Shown here piece after piece: positions 37,918 to 47,971 of a stretch of 64,000 nucleotides of DNA (within the stretch, counting starts at the first letter, position 1; every line of letters begins with the position of its first letter). The notes beneath the pieces were generated by a model. The model saw only the letters and a list, made by a program, of their open reading frames with translations, was not told the DNA's origin and ran no database searches. The position numbers and the translations under genes were made by a program. Origin of the DNA: Proteromonas lacertae (Eukaryota; Sar; Bigyra; Opalinata; Proteromonadidae); NCBI GenBank assembly GCA_002245135.1, contig NGBS01000596.1, positions 98,934 through 162,933 of the forward strand. Direction: 5' to 3'.

Positions 37918-40132
37918 TTAAAAATCAGGTAGAAGATTAGCGAATTGATCTGGTTGTTTTGGTGGTTGTGGTGGTGGTTGCATACCCATTCCTTGATTCA
38001 TTCCCATTCCTGTATTCATTCCATATCCCATACCTCCTTGTGGTGGTTGTTGCATTCCATAACCTCCAGCCATTCCTCCTTGTGGTGGCATACCATATCC
38101 TCCTTGTGGTGGCATTCCCATTCCTGGATTCATACCATAACCTCCTCCTGGCATACCTCCTGGTTGCATTCTCATTCCTCCTTGTGGTGGCATTCCATAA
38201 CCGCCTTGTCCTGGAGGTGGCATACCCATATTAGGATTCATTCCATATCCACCTTGCATTCCTCCAGCAGGTGGCATATTATAACCTCCTACATTCATAC
38301 CATATCCTCCACCTTGCATACCAGGATTATAGGATGGAATTGCATTCAAATCAATACCTGCACTAGAACCTCTACTTCTTCCTCTTGGATTAGCTGGTTT
38401 TACATTATCAAAATAACCAAATGCATCATCACCTCCACTTTGATTCATCACATTATGTTGTGGTTGTGATGGAGCTGTATTCATTGTCATAGAGGGCTGT
38501 CCACCAAAATCTATATTACCAAATAAATCATCACCACCACCAGCAGCTGCAGATGGAACATTGGTTGGAGGAATTGACTGAAAATCAAAATTATCAACAA
38601 CAGATTTATTTACAACTTCAGTGGTTAAACCATCAAATAAAGCACCTTCATCCACTGCAGGTGCAGGTGGTGCTTCTGGTTCTGATGGCATTATATTAAA
38701 CAAATCATCACCTCCTCCACCAGCCATCAAGTCTTCCTCTGGTGGTATTTCTTCTGCTGGTAATTCTTGTTGTTGTGGTTGTGGTTGTGGTTGAACTCTT
38801 CTTGGTGGAGGTGGTGCATCTGGTTCTTCTTCTTCCTCTGGCTCATCTTCACCTCCTCTTTCTATCAAGGTAATTACTGAATCTGCTTTTTTACATACTG
38901 CTTTATTACCTTTAATACCTAATTCAGCTATTTCTTCTTGGTTTTCTTTGAAATATTCTAAATAATCTTCACAACCTTCTTGTTTACACAACGCTTCTAC
39001 TACACATAATGCTTTTAATTGTACTTGATAACTATCTTCACTTAATTTAGCTAATAACAATGGAGCAATTAATGTCTGCTGGAATATTTCTACAATTTCT
39101 TACAAATATTTCTAATTTATCAGCTGGTGGAACTGGCTTCATTCCTCCAGGAGCACATAACTCATTCACTAAACCTCTCTCATATGTACCATCTGTATTA
39201 GCTTTACCTGCATTAGCTTGATTTCGTTGTGCTATTGTAAATCCACCTGTTGGAGCTTTATAACCACTAGCTGGTTGTTGTTGTTGTTGTTGTCCATTTA
39301 CTGCACCTCTTGGACCTACTGGTTTTGGTATGTAATTTGTATTAGATGTTGATGTACTTGTAGCAGTAGTATTAACTGGTCCTCTTGGTTGTGCAACACC
39401 TCTTGGTGCGAAATTATTCAAAGTTGGTCTACCCAAATTTTGAGCTTTATCTTGCCAATTATTTGCAGGTTGTTTTTGTACTGCTTCATTTCCCATGCCA
39501 GCCATTGCCTTTGGTGCCACTGCTGCTGGTGCTGCTGGTGCTGCTGGTTTATTAAGACCTATATGAGCTCCTCTTGCCATTGGTGCAGTTGCTTGACCTG
39601 GTCTACTAATTGTATTGAATAAACCATTTTGGGGCTTTCTACTTCCACCATTTACTCTGGAAGCTACTTGTTCTATTGTAGTATGTGCTTGATCGTGTAA
39701 GGCTTTGTAAGGTTCCATTCCTCTTAATGGATCTGGAGCACCTGTGAATGCAGCTGCTGCTTTTAATTCATTCATGTGTTTCATCATCTCTACGGAGAAT
39801 ATTGGCTTTCCTGATGTAGATACGTACTATTCATAAGATATATATATATAACTTTGATTTTTATCATACTTCAATAATTCTCATACACTTTAATTTAATT
39901 ACTGGATTGTCTTTAGCTAACCTCTGAATTAATAAATCTACGAGACTCTTACATCTTGCCTCACTCTCGTCACAAGCAAGTATAGCAATTAAGAAAACTG
40001 TTCTAATTATAGTTTTAAAATGATATATTTTATTTCATCAAGTTGTGGACCACCAACTGGTTGGTTAGTAGTTGATGTGACTTTATTAACAAGCAATCTA
40101 TCTTGAACTACAGACTTAGCACCGCTTAACAT
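37918..40132 (-). CDS. TEPSIN: Tepsin-like AP-4 accessory protein (ENTH/VHS-type)
   Basis: Coat-associated ENTH/VHS protein. Spliced N-terminus: MLSGAKSVVQDRLLVNKVTS, then PQLDEIKFACDESEARCKSL (across an AT-AC intron) and LKCMRIIEYVSTSGKPIFSV. The string AAAAFTGAPDPLRGMEPYKA parallels human tepsin EAAAFAGPPDPLHGNSLYQK. A second helical domain (KLEIFVRNCRNIPADI then LLLAKLSEDSYQVQLKALCV) matches tepsin's VHS-like domain in spacing. ALFDGL resembles the LFxG(M/L) AP-4-binding peptide; DDLF and DDLFG peptides also occur. The C-terminal ~130 residues are Gly/Met/Pro repeats (GGYGMNPGMGMPPQGG-like). A +1 break lies near 39071. A 5' UTR intron probably ends just before the ATG. Confidence 0.78.
37985..38330 (-). 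repeat. Gly-Met-Pro coding repeats in tepsin tail
   Basis: Imperfect repeats of about 24-36 bp encode GYGMPPQGGM and GYGMNPGMGM units. The degenerate array explains spurious open frames on the plus strand here. Confidence 0.8.
39064..39080 (-). other. +1 frame break in tepsin
   Basis: Coding sense CCA GCA GAC ATT A ATT GCT CCA TTG. Dropping one base gives FVRNCRNIPADI then IAPLLLAKLSEDSY, aligning without gap to the VHS-like domain of human tepsin (FIKAC...LQLLTCHL). A GT...CAG alternative of 25 nt would delete that aligned segment. Confidence 0.72.
39980..40026 (-). other. U12-type AT-AC intron in the tepsin gene
   Basis: Coding sense: 47 nt starting ATATCATTTT, with TTTTCTTAAT close to the end and finishing GCTATAC. 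Splicing joins LDEIK to FACDESEARCKSLV with the spacing of human tepsin. No GT-AG intron solves this junction. The 5' splice site is identical over 10 nt to that of the USP AT-AC intron. Confidence 0.8.
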
Positions 40133-40509
40133 CTAATTAAATAATAGAATGATAAAGAACAATAGAAATGTATAGAAATTGGATATAATATAATTATCAA
40201 TTATACATACCTTTCAATAAACTCAAAGATCTCTTTTGAATAGATCCAATCAATATTCAAGCTTTTTATTATTCATTCGTTATATAGTGTTTACTTATAA
40301 AATTATGCCTCGTTTGATACAAGTCAAGCTTTTTAATTACATTCTATTTTTTTATACTAATCAACTTTTCTAACATGTATAATTTTATTATAAGAACATA
40401 ATGCACATATTAGATGATTGATTTCACTCATAAAGTGTAAGAAATACAATTTTACTTTACAATGTCATTTTGATGTAATTTACATACCAAAAAAAATATC
40501 TTCAAAATA
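40133..40509. promoter_or_regulatory. Divergent promoter tepsin / ELMOD
   Basis: 377 bp between oppositely directed starts. Toward tepsin there is a probable 5' UTR intron of about 80 nt (GTATGTATAATTG...TTTAATTAG, 40133-40211) ending exactly at the ATG. The rest shows no gene. Confidence 0.5.
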
Positions 40510-41397
40510 ATGAGTATTGAAGAGTCTTTATTACATCATAAGTATGATTATTGAATTTATTTGAATAGTGAAGAAGTAGAGGTTAATAAGCCAAGTGTAT
40601 TCCAACTACATTTATTGAATAGAAGCTAAAGAACTGCTTGTTCTGCTTATGTCCATGTATAAAACCACAGATAAAGTCGTATGAAGATTTTTGTAGTCAA
40701 GATGAAGTATATTCTGACTTATTTATTTAATTAGATGGATATTATCAATTCTATCAGATCTGAATCAACAGTAGCATATGATTCTAACAACAAGGCTCAT
40801 GAAAAACTATTACAAAACCTATGGGACTTAGCTTGTCCAACAACACCCTTAGAATCAAGAATTAACGATCAGTGGAAGATGTTAGGTTTTCAAAGTCATG
40901 ACCCAGCAACAGACTTTAGAGCAGGAGGTATATTTTCATTAAAGAACCTCATATATTTTGTGAAGAAATACCCAGAAAGAATGAAGATTATAATTGATGA
41001 AAGAAAAGAATATCCCTTCGCTGCATCAGCAATTAATATTTCCAGAATGTTCTTATATCATTATAAAATATCACAAAACCCAAAAATGTGCCCTTGCTGT
41101 AATACATCGATTATGAAATTGAAAGATAAAGCAACTCCAGAAATAAAGGACTTATTAAGAGTACTAGTGAATGATGGCACTGGTAAAGCAATTGATGAAA
41201 TTATATCTGTTGGAATATTGGCTATGGATGATATATTTGTAAGAAAACAAAAAGAAAATCCAAATTTTACTGTTTTACAATTTAGAGATGTTTTTAAAGA
41301 AGTTACTGTTTATCTTCGTACTATTTTTAGTAAACATCCTAAAGATCTGGATGAATTTCTTGATATATCGCAGAGAATAAAACTAAATAAAAAATAA
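40510..41397 (+). CDS. ELMO-domain protein (ELMOD-like Arf GAP)
   Basis: Regulator of Arf-family GTPases. Four exons: MSIEESLLHHN, EEVEVNKPS, a Cys-rich KLKNCLFCLCPCIKPQIKSY, then the main exon from 40735. The ELMO/GAP consensus W-x3-GFQ-x3-P-x-TDFRG-x-G-x2-(G/S)L is present as WKMLGFQSHDPATDFRAGGI, including the Arg proposed as the catalytic finger; the consensus Gly after FR is Ala. The C-terminal half (ASAINISRMFLYHYK and so on) matches ELMOD2-type proteins in length. The CLFCLCPC segment could be a palmitoylation site. No frame break. Confidence 0.9.
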
Positions 41398-41482
41398 AAG
41401 ATGTTTTAATTAAATGTTTATGACTTTTTTTTATAAATTTTATATTAATTTTATTAATCTATGTGTAACTATTTATATTAAA

Positions 41483-41988
41483 TTAATTCAATAATATTTT
41501 TACTAAATCTTCAAATTCTATCCTTCCATTTCCATCACAATCACCAATTCTAAGAAATTTCTTCATTTCTTCTTCTGATAATTGTTCTCCATACGTTGAT
41601 AAAAGATGCATCACTTCATCTGTAGTTAAATACCCTTTATTATCTGTATCTAATTCTTTTAAAGCTGTTATAAGTGTTTCAGATGTATCTTTTCCTTGTT
41701 CATTTTCATACTCTTTCATTGTTTCTAAAAATACATCAAACGAACATCCATTAGAATTATCTAAAACAAAAATTGTAATTTAAATACTTTCATCTAATTT
41801 TGCTATTATTTCACGAACTTCAGCATTTGATGGATTTAATTCTACACTTCTCATAACCTATTTATCTTGAATAAAAGATATACTTTGCCAATATCCTCTA
41901 GTTCAAGTATTGATGTTTTTTTATTAGCGTACATTTCATAATATCTTCGAATTACATACAAATGTTGATCATTTATCTCTTCTGCCAT
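41483..41988 (-). CDS. Calmodulin-like / myosin light chain-like EF-hand protein
   Basis: Three exons. MAEEINDQHLYVIRRYYEMY, intron ~41855-41880, VMRSVELNPSNAEVREIIAK, intron ~41764-41790, then SFDVFLETMKEYENEQGKD and two EF hands: DTDNKGYLTTDE and DCDGNGRIEFED. The first two EF hands are degenerate (no acidic loop), as in myosin essential light chains, axonemal dynein light chains and troponin C relatives. About 150 residues. It shares a short divergent promoter with the Sfi1-like gene. Exact partner unknown. Confidence 0.82.
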
Positions 41989-42090
41989 TCACAATTCGTT
42001 ATATTAATAAAAAGCTTGAATTCTTATCAAACCTATTTTTATCGTTTCTTCTTTTATTTCGATAGTAGAATAAGTTATACTGTTGAAAAT
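41989..42090. promoter_or_regulatory. 102-bp bidirectional promoter
   Basis: Only 102 bp lie between the start codons of the EF-hand gene (minus) and the Sfi1-like gene (plus). Co-expression of the two cytoskeletal-type genes is a reasonable inference. Confidence 0.5.
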
Positions 42091-44927
42091 ATGAACAAAA
42101 GTTACTCTGATACTTCTTTTAACATAAAAGGGGAAAGAGGATATAGAAGAAAAGCTAGGTATTTTTAATTTTCTATATTATAGATTGGAAGCTGAACAAC
42201 AATATTTTAATTCAATATTAAAAGGTTCTGAAGATAAAAGTAAAAAAGATCATCTAAATAAATTTACAAAGAGATGGATCTATTTAATGAAATTGTGGAA
42301 CACCTATGAGTATTTTCCAATACAAAAATCATGTTCATTAATACAAACATTTACAAATAATACATGTGATTATATAATGGACAAATATTATTTTCTTCAT
42401 TTGTTTTCAAAGTACTTTGGACCAATGTATTATATTTATTTATTTATTATTTTTTGTAATTAGTAAAGCAGAAGTTGAAAAAACACTCTTCCAAGTCTTT
42501 GAAGCATTTAATATAAATGGAAAAGAGAAAATTGATTATAGACCATTATTAGCATCAATAGTGTATAAATTATTATATATATAATAGATTAATGCATTAT
42601 CACAAATCTTCACCAAAACAGTTATTAATTATGATATATAATGTATATGATGGCGATTTTAAAGGATATATAACAGCTGATGAATTATACAATTTAGTTA
42701 CATTACCATGTTGGAATAAAAAGGATTATGAAATTGCTGATTATGATGTATTATTGTTTATTAAAATAATTTAAATAGTTATTTGAACCATTTAAACAAG
42801 AATTCATTCAAGTTGGAAAGAATAAAAAGAAGTTGGGAATAACTAAAAAGTCATATATTTATGTTGTTAGTAATTATGAAAATCTAGTTCAACAGTTTGA
42901 TAAATTGCTATTAGAATGTTATACAAAATCAGTATATATAATAATAATAATAATTATTATTATTATTATTATTTTAGATGAAATCTGCAGCTTTAATGGC
43001 GAGATTAAAAGAAGTAAATATTACTCAATCTGAAGCAATGTATATATATTAATCTTTCTGTTATTTTATTTATTGTTTAAATAGAAGAGATGATGTAAGA
43101 GAAAATCAAGCAAGACAATTATTCTTAAATATATTTTATGGATGGAAGAAATATACAAAAGAAAGAAGAATAAAGAAACAAAAATATCATGAATTAGATC
43201 AATTTGCTCATAGTTATAGATTGAAATATGCAATAGAAATATTAATCTGTAATACAGAAAATTCATTAAATGCTAAAGCAAATGAAGTATTTATTCATTA
43301 TTTATATAATATTATTATTAATAGTATAAATCAAGTAAAGTATTTAGTGATAAAACATTAAGGAAATGTTTAACACAATGGAAGATATATAAGAATACTG
43401 AGAAATATAAAGATTTATATGCTTTAGAAAAAGGATCAAAAATATTTAGAAAATGTAGATTAGTTATAAGAATGTCTATATGGAAGATATATCATATAGT
43501 ATATTTATAATATATTTAGTTTTAATATATTTATAGAGATCAATACGAAAACAGAATGCTAAAAGAATGTATAATCGAATACTAAATGAATGGAAATCTA
43601 AAGTATTTAAATCATGGAAAGAATATGTTCAAGAAGTTGTATCAGAACGAAAAGAAAAAGAAAGAGAAGAGAGAGAAAGAAAAGAAGCTGAAGAAAGAAG
43701 AATATTAGAAGAGAAATTAGCAATTGAATCAGAAGCTAAAAAACAAAAATTGGCAATGGAACATCAACAATTAAGAGAGAAAATGAAACAATATAAAGAA
43801 GAAAGAGAAAAACAGATTAAATCAAAGAATTCTATTGATTATTCAAATAATCCAGAATCTTTACAAAAATTGGCAATTCAAGAACAAATTCGAAAAGAGA
43901 ATAAGGAAGAACAAATGAAGTTAATGATGGAAGAAGTGAATAGGAATTTAGATGAGTATGAATATATATTGTTATATTTTTATAATTTTATTTATATCTT
44001 AGAACTGAAAAAGAAGAAATAAAACTTGCTGAAGAAGATGTACAAAGCTATTTAAAATCAAATGAAGGTAAAAAGATCATTCAAAAAGAAGCTGAAAGAA
44101 TATTCGATGAAATAAACAATCCAAAGGTTGTAAAATCTTGTGTATTCTGTGAAACTCCTTGGAAAAGATTATATGATAAAATGGACAATTTAGTAATATA
44201 TTCCAATGATGAAACAGGTGAAAAAATAATGAGTCATATAGAAATCAGTAGAGCAAATGAATTATCAAAAGAGTTAGTGTCAGGATCATTATTACACAAA
44301 GCAAAATTAAAAATAACAGCACACAGAGAAGGTTCTTTAAGAATATTCAAGAAATTATATTGTGTCCAATTAATCGAAGGTTTATGGGAGATTCATAAAG
44401 CGAAATTAATATTACAAGAAAGAATGAAAGAGATTTGGGTAAAGAGATATGTTTTAGGTAAAGTTAAGCCATTTTATTATAATATAAATACTTATGAGAA
44501 GAGATGGACTAAACCACATTTGTTAGGATCAAGTGAAGCTACTGAATTGTCAAAATATGTGATTTTACAGGATGATAAGTGTAATTATCAATATTGCTCA
44601 TTAATTTCAAAATGGAAGAGTCAGAAAAAGCCAGATGGTGTTATGTTGTGTATGAAATGTAATTTTAATTTTGGGAATTTGTACTGTAAAGAATGCCATT
44701 TCATCTATTGCTTTGATTGTTATGAAGAAGTACATCCTGATGAATATACAAAGTGGCATGAGAAATCATTCTTTGAGACTAAGAAATTGTGTTGTTTGAT
44801 ATGCAATTCTCTTGCTAGTTATGTTTGTCCTGATGATACCTGTTTTGGATCAGCTTATTGTAGAAAATGTGTGAGATTAATGCACAATCGTCCTCAAACT
44901 CAATTTCATAAGTATGTACCTGTATAA
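42091..44927 (+). CDS. Sfi1-like repeat, WW and zinc-binding protein
   Basis: At least nine exons; all junctions keep frame after removing GTA...TAG introns. N-terminal EF-hand-like helices (FEAFNINGKEKIDYRPLL, NVYDGDFKGYITADELY). The middle has repeated Trp helices similar to Sfi1 centrin-binding repeats: FLNIFYGWKKYTKERR, LRKCLTQWKIYKNTEK, RMSIWKIYH, LNEWKSKVFKSWKEYV, followed by a long E/K/R coiled coil. Next comes a WW-like element (VKPFYYNINTYEKRWTKPHL). The C-terminus is a Cys/His array (CMKCNFNFGNLYCKECHFIY CFDC..., CLICNSLASYVCPDDTC, YCRKCVRLMH) resembling tandem B-box-type fingers. This architecture suggests a centriolar or axonemal scaffold that binds centrin; inference only. Confidence 0.75.
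42931..42976 (+). repeat. ATA/ATT trinucleotide intron
   Basis: A 46-nt intron made almost wholly of (TAA)n then (TTA)n, which could fold on itself. Removing it joins LLECYTKS to MKSAALMARLK. Confidence 0.75.
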
Positions 44928-45088
44928 TTTAAATAATTTATTCATCATTATTTGCTATTTTATCTTTGTATTCATGATTTGAGAAAGAATTTGACAAAAT
45001 GCGAAAATATACTCAAATCGTGGAATTATTTTATCAGTTATTTTATTTTATTCTTTATATCTTTATAACTACACATTTTAGAGTTTAA

Positions 45089-47850
45089 ATGGATAGTAGA
45101 TTCGGTCGAACTTCTCGTACAGTTTCTAGTATACAAAATTTCTTTATGTTTTGTAGATAATACTGTAATTAACGTAAAGAGTAAGTCAGGGCTAGGTATG
45201 CAAAGTATAAGAGCTTCTAATAACCAAACACCAGAAGTGACTATTCCTGGCACACCAATCACTTTGGTTGATAGACCTCCAGTACTGCTTATCAATGCTC
45301 CAAAACCACCTCCTGTTACTCCTCAAATAGAATACAAAGATGATAAAGGCACAGGAACAGATGACTTCCATGAACAGCCAAAAGAAAAATCTCACTGTGG
45401 TTTATACAGTGCATACTGTTTTATCGTTTTTATATACACAGTTTTATGTTTTGTAATATACACATTCATCCTCTATGGAATAGGAACTGCATTTATGAAA
45501 TCACATTATCATATATCAATTGATGGTAAAACCCTATCACTCAATTCACTAGATGTATTAAGATATCCAGGTGTATATAATGTATTTACAACTCCTCAAA
45601 CAACATCAATGAAACAACGAGAACTTAAAGAAAATGACATTATTGATTTAGATAATATAAAATACAGTGTAACTAAAGTAAAAGCACTAACACCAAACAA
45701 CAGAAGAACAGCTGTAATTGATGGACAAAATGATTTATATCTAAGAAGTAAAGGATTAGAAACAACAGATGTAAGTATTGACGGAAGAACAAAAATGTTA
45801 GGTGATGTAATGATTGGAGATTTTAACCATACAAATAATCTAAAAATCAATGGAACAATTGATGTACAATCAGTGAAAGTGAATAAAGTGTTTGATTTAT
45901 CAGATGCAATATTAAAATACAACGCTCCAAATCCAAACAATGTAAATCAAACATTTCCAAACATTACTATTGGACAATTAGATGCTAAAGTAATAAATGT
46001 TCAAACAACACTATGTAATATCAGTATAAATAATTTTACAAATATAAATGATATATTATTTAAAAAACCAAATATTATTACTGTAAGAAGTGGTAATTTA
46101 GTATTAAAAGGAGATAAAGAAGGTAATGGAAGAATAACAATGTTGACTGATGCTGATGCGCCAACAGTGAATGCTGAATATATGAATATTGGATTAAAAG
46201 ATAGTGAAAAGAAAATAAATATAAGAGGAGATGATAATTCTATTAAGAATGTAATTAATTTAGAATCTGATTCTATTACCTCTAAATCGATAAAAGTGAG
46301 TGAAATTAATGCAATTCTAGATACAATTAAAATGAAGAATGTAGTTGATATGAATGGGAATTTATTAAAAACAACTAAAATACAAAATACTGATACAATA
46401 CAGACATTGAATATAAAACCATTGGATGATAAAAACTATTTATCTATAAATGGAATCAATGTATTAGATAACTATGAAATGACTAATTTATTGAAGTTAA
46501 GATCAGCTCAAGTATTTACCAATGAGATTCAAGTTTCCAATGCAGGATCAATATCTATTAAATCTGATATAAATATGAATGATTATTCTATTTCAAATAT
46601 AAAGACAGTATCAACTACTAATTTAGATGTAATTCAATTATCTGTTAATTCAATCACATCTAAAGATGCAGCTAATCCAATAAGTGTAGAAAGTGATATG
46701 TTATGTAATAAAATAATAAAAATAAATGAAATTGATCCAACGAATGTAGGTAAGAAAATACTAGTAAATGGTGATATAAGTATGGAGAGTAAATCAATTA
46801 TCAATATAATAGATACTCAAACAGACAAATTAACTGTTAAAGAAATAATCAGTAAAAATAGTGATGGTAGTCCAATCAATGTTAATTCTGCTGTGAATTT
46901 TGGTAATACCAATCACTACAGGAATTATTAATGTTGGAACATTACAATATTCTGCACTTGGTGGTGAAATCAGTGTTAATTCTGATTTGAATTTAGTTGA
47001 TAAGAAAATCACTTCTGGTACACTAACTGTTAATTATATTGTTCCAAAGGATTTATTCTCTCTTAGCATTGGAGTAGACTCTGGAAAAACTACATTGAAT
47101 GGAATGGTGGAATATAAAGGAGGAATAACAGGTTCTTTAAATCTCAATAGTAATAAAATAGTTGGGATTGGTAGTCTACAAGGAACTGGTGAAGATTCTA
47201 TTTTATTTGAAAGTCATATAAAAATGTTAAATAAAAACATTAATATGGATGGTAATAGTATAACTAATATCGGTACACTTACAGCACAACAAGCTGGTAA
47301 AATAACTGTCAATTCTGATATTTTAATGCCAAATAATGAACTGACTGTACAATCCATACAAAGTAATAATGCTAATGGATTGACATTTAAAGGGAATATA
47401 AAATTTGGTATTAATAAAATCACAATTAAAGATGATGGTACAATTACTGGATTACAGAAAATAAATTCAGCTATAGGAGATTCTGTTGATATAAAAGGCA
47501 AAGTTACTATAGGATCTATCACTATTAGTGATTCACAAATTGATATGGGAGGTTCTGATATTACAAAAATAAAATCAATTTCAGGACAACCAAGTAATGC
47601 AATAGGAATTAAAAGTAATATAGATATGAGTGGTAAATCAATTACTAAGGTAAAAGGAATTAATGAAAACAGTGGTGATTCTTTGGACATATTTGGAAGT
47701 GTAAATATAAAGAATGAACTAATATTACCTAATGTGGTAGGTGCTTCTCCTGGCAGTAATTGTTCTCCTAATGGATCTATTACAAGTGATGGAACAAATT
47801 TGTATTTCTGTTCTGCATCAAAATGGAATAAAATCATAATCACTTATTAG
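45089..47850 (+). CDS. Type II membrane protein with large beta-solenoid-like ectodomain
   Basis: Two exons (28-nt intron after MDSRFGRTSRTVS). A Pro-rich cytosolic stretch (TPEVTIPGTPITLVDRPP) precedes one transmembrane helix (YCFIVFIYTVLCFVIYTFIL). Some 750 extracellular residues follow, dominated by 20-30-residue repeats of the kind I-x-V-x-S-D-I-N-M-x-x-x-x-I-x-N-I (SIKSDINMNDYSISNIKTVS, GISVNSDLNL-like, NIDMSGKSITKVKGI), typical of right-handed beta-helices. Several N-x-S/T sites occur. The end, GSNCSPNGSITSDGTNLYFC, is a Cys-bridged cap like those of fibre or adhesin proteins. A +1 break or a 19-nt intron near 46900-46918 is required. Adhesin or surface-coat role is inferred; no orthologue recognised. 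Confidence 0.75.
46896..46920 (+). other. +1 frame break (or 19-nt intron) in the beta-solenoid gene
   Basis: The zero frame ends VNFGNTNHYRNY-TAA; the next frame resumes ITTGIINVGTLQYS. Either ACC A ATC skips one base or GTAATACCAATCACTACAG is removed as a 19-nt intron. The repeat is too loose to decide, though 19 nt would be the shortest intron in the window. Confidence 0.6.
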
Positions 47851-47971
47851 TATCTCTTTAATTTATTCTTTTCTATAATAATATATTAATTTTTAAAAAT
47901 ACCTTTTTTTATTTCCTCAAAAAAACAAAAAAACAATCATAAACAAAATAAAGAATAATAATTATATAATT

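Noticed and set aside
37945-38469. Plus-strand frame rich in Trp, Ser and His opposite the tepsin tail.
   Set aside because: Antisense of the Gly/Met/Pro repeat array.
39064-39105. A 25-nt GTAAG...CCAG intron to explain the tepsin break.
   Set aside because: It would delete FVRNCRNIPAD, which aligns residue for residue with the VHS-like domain of human tepsin.
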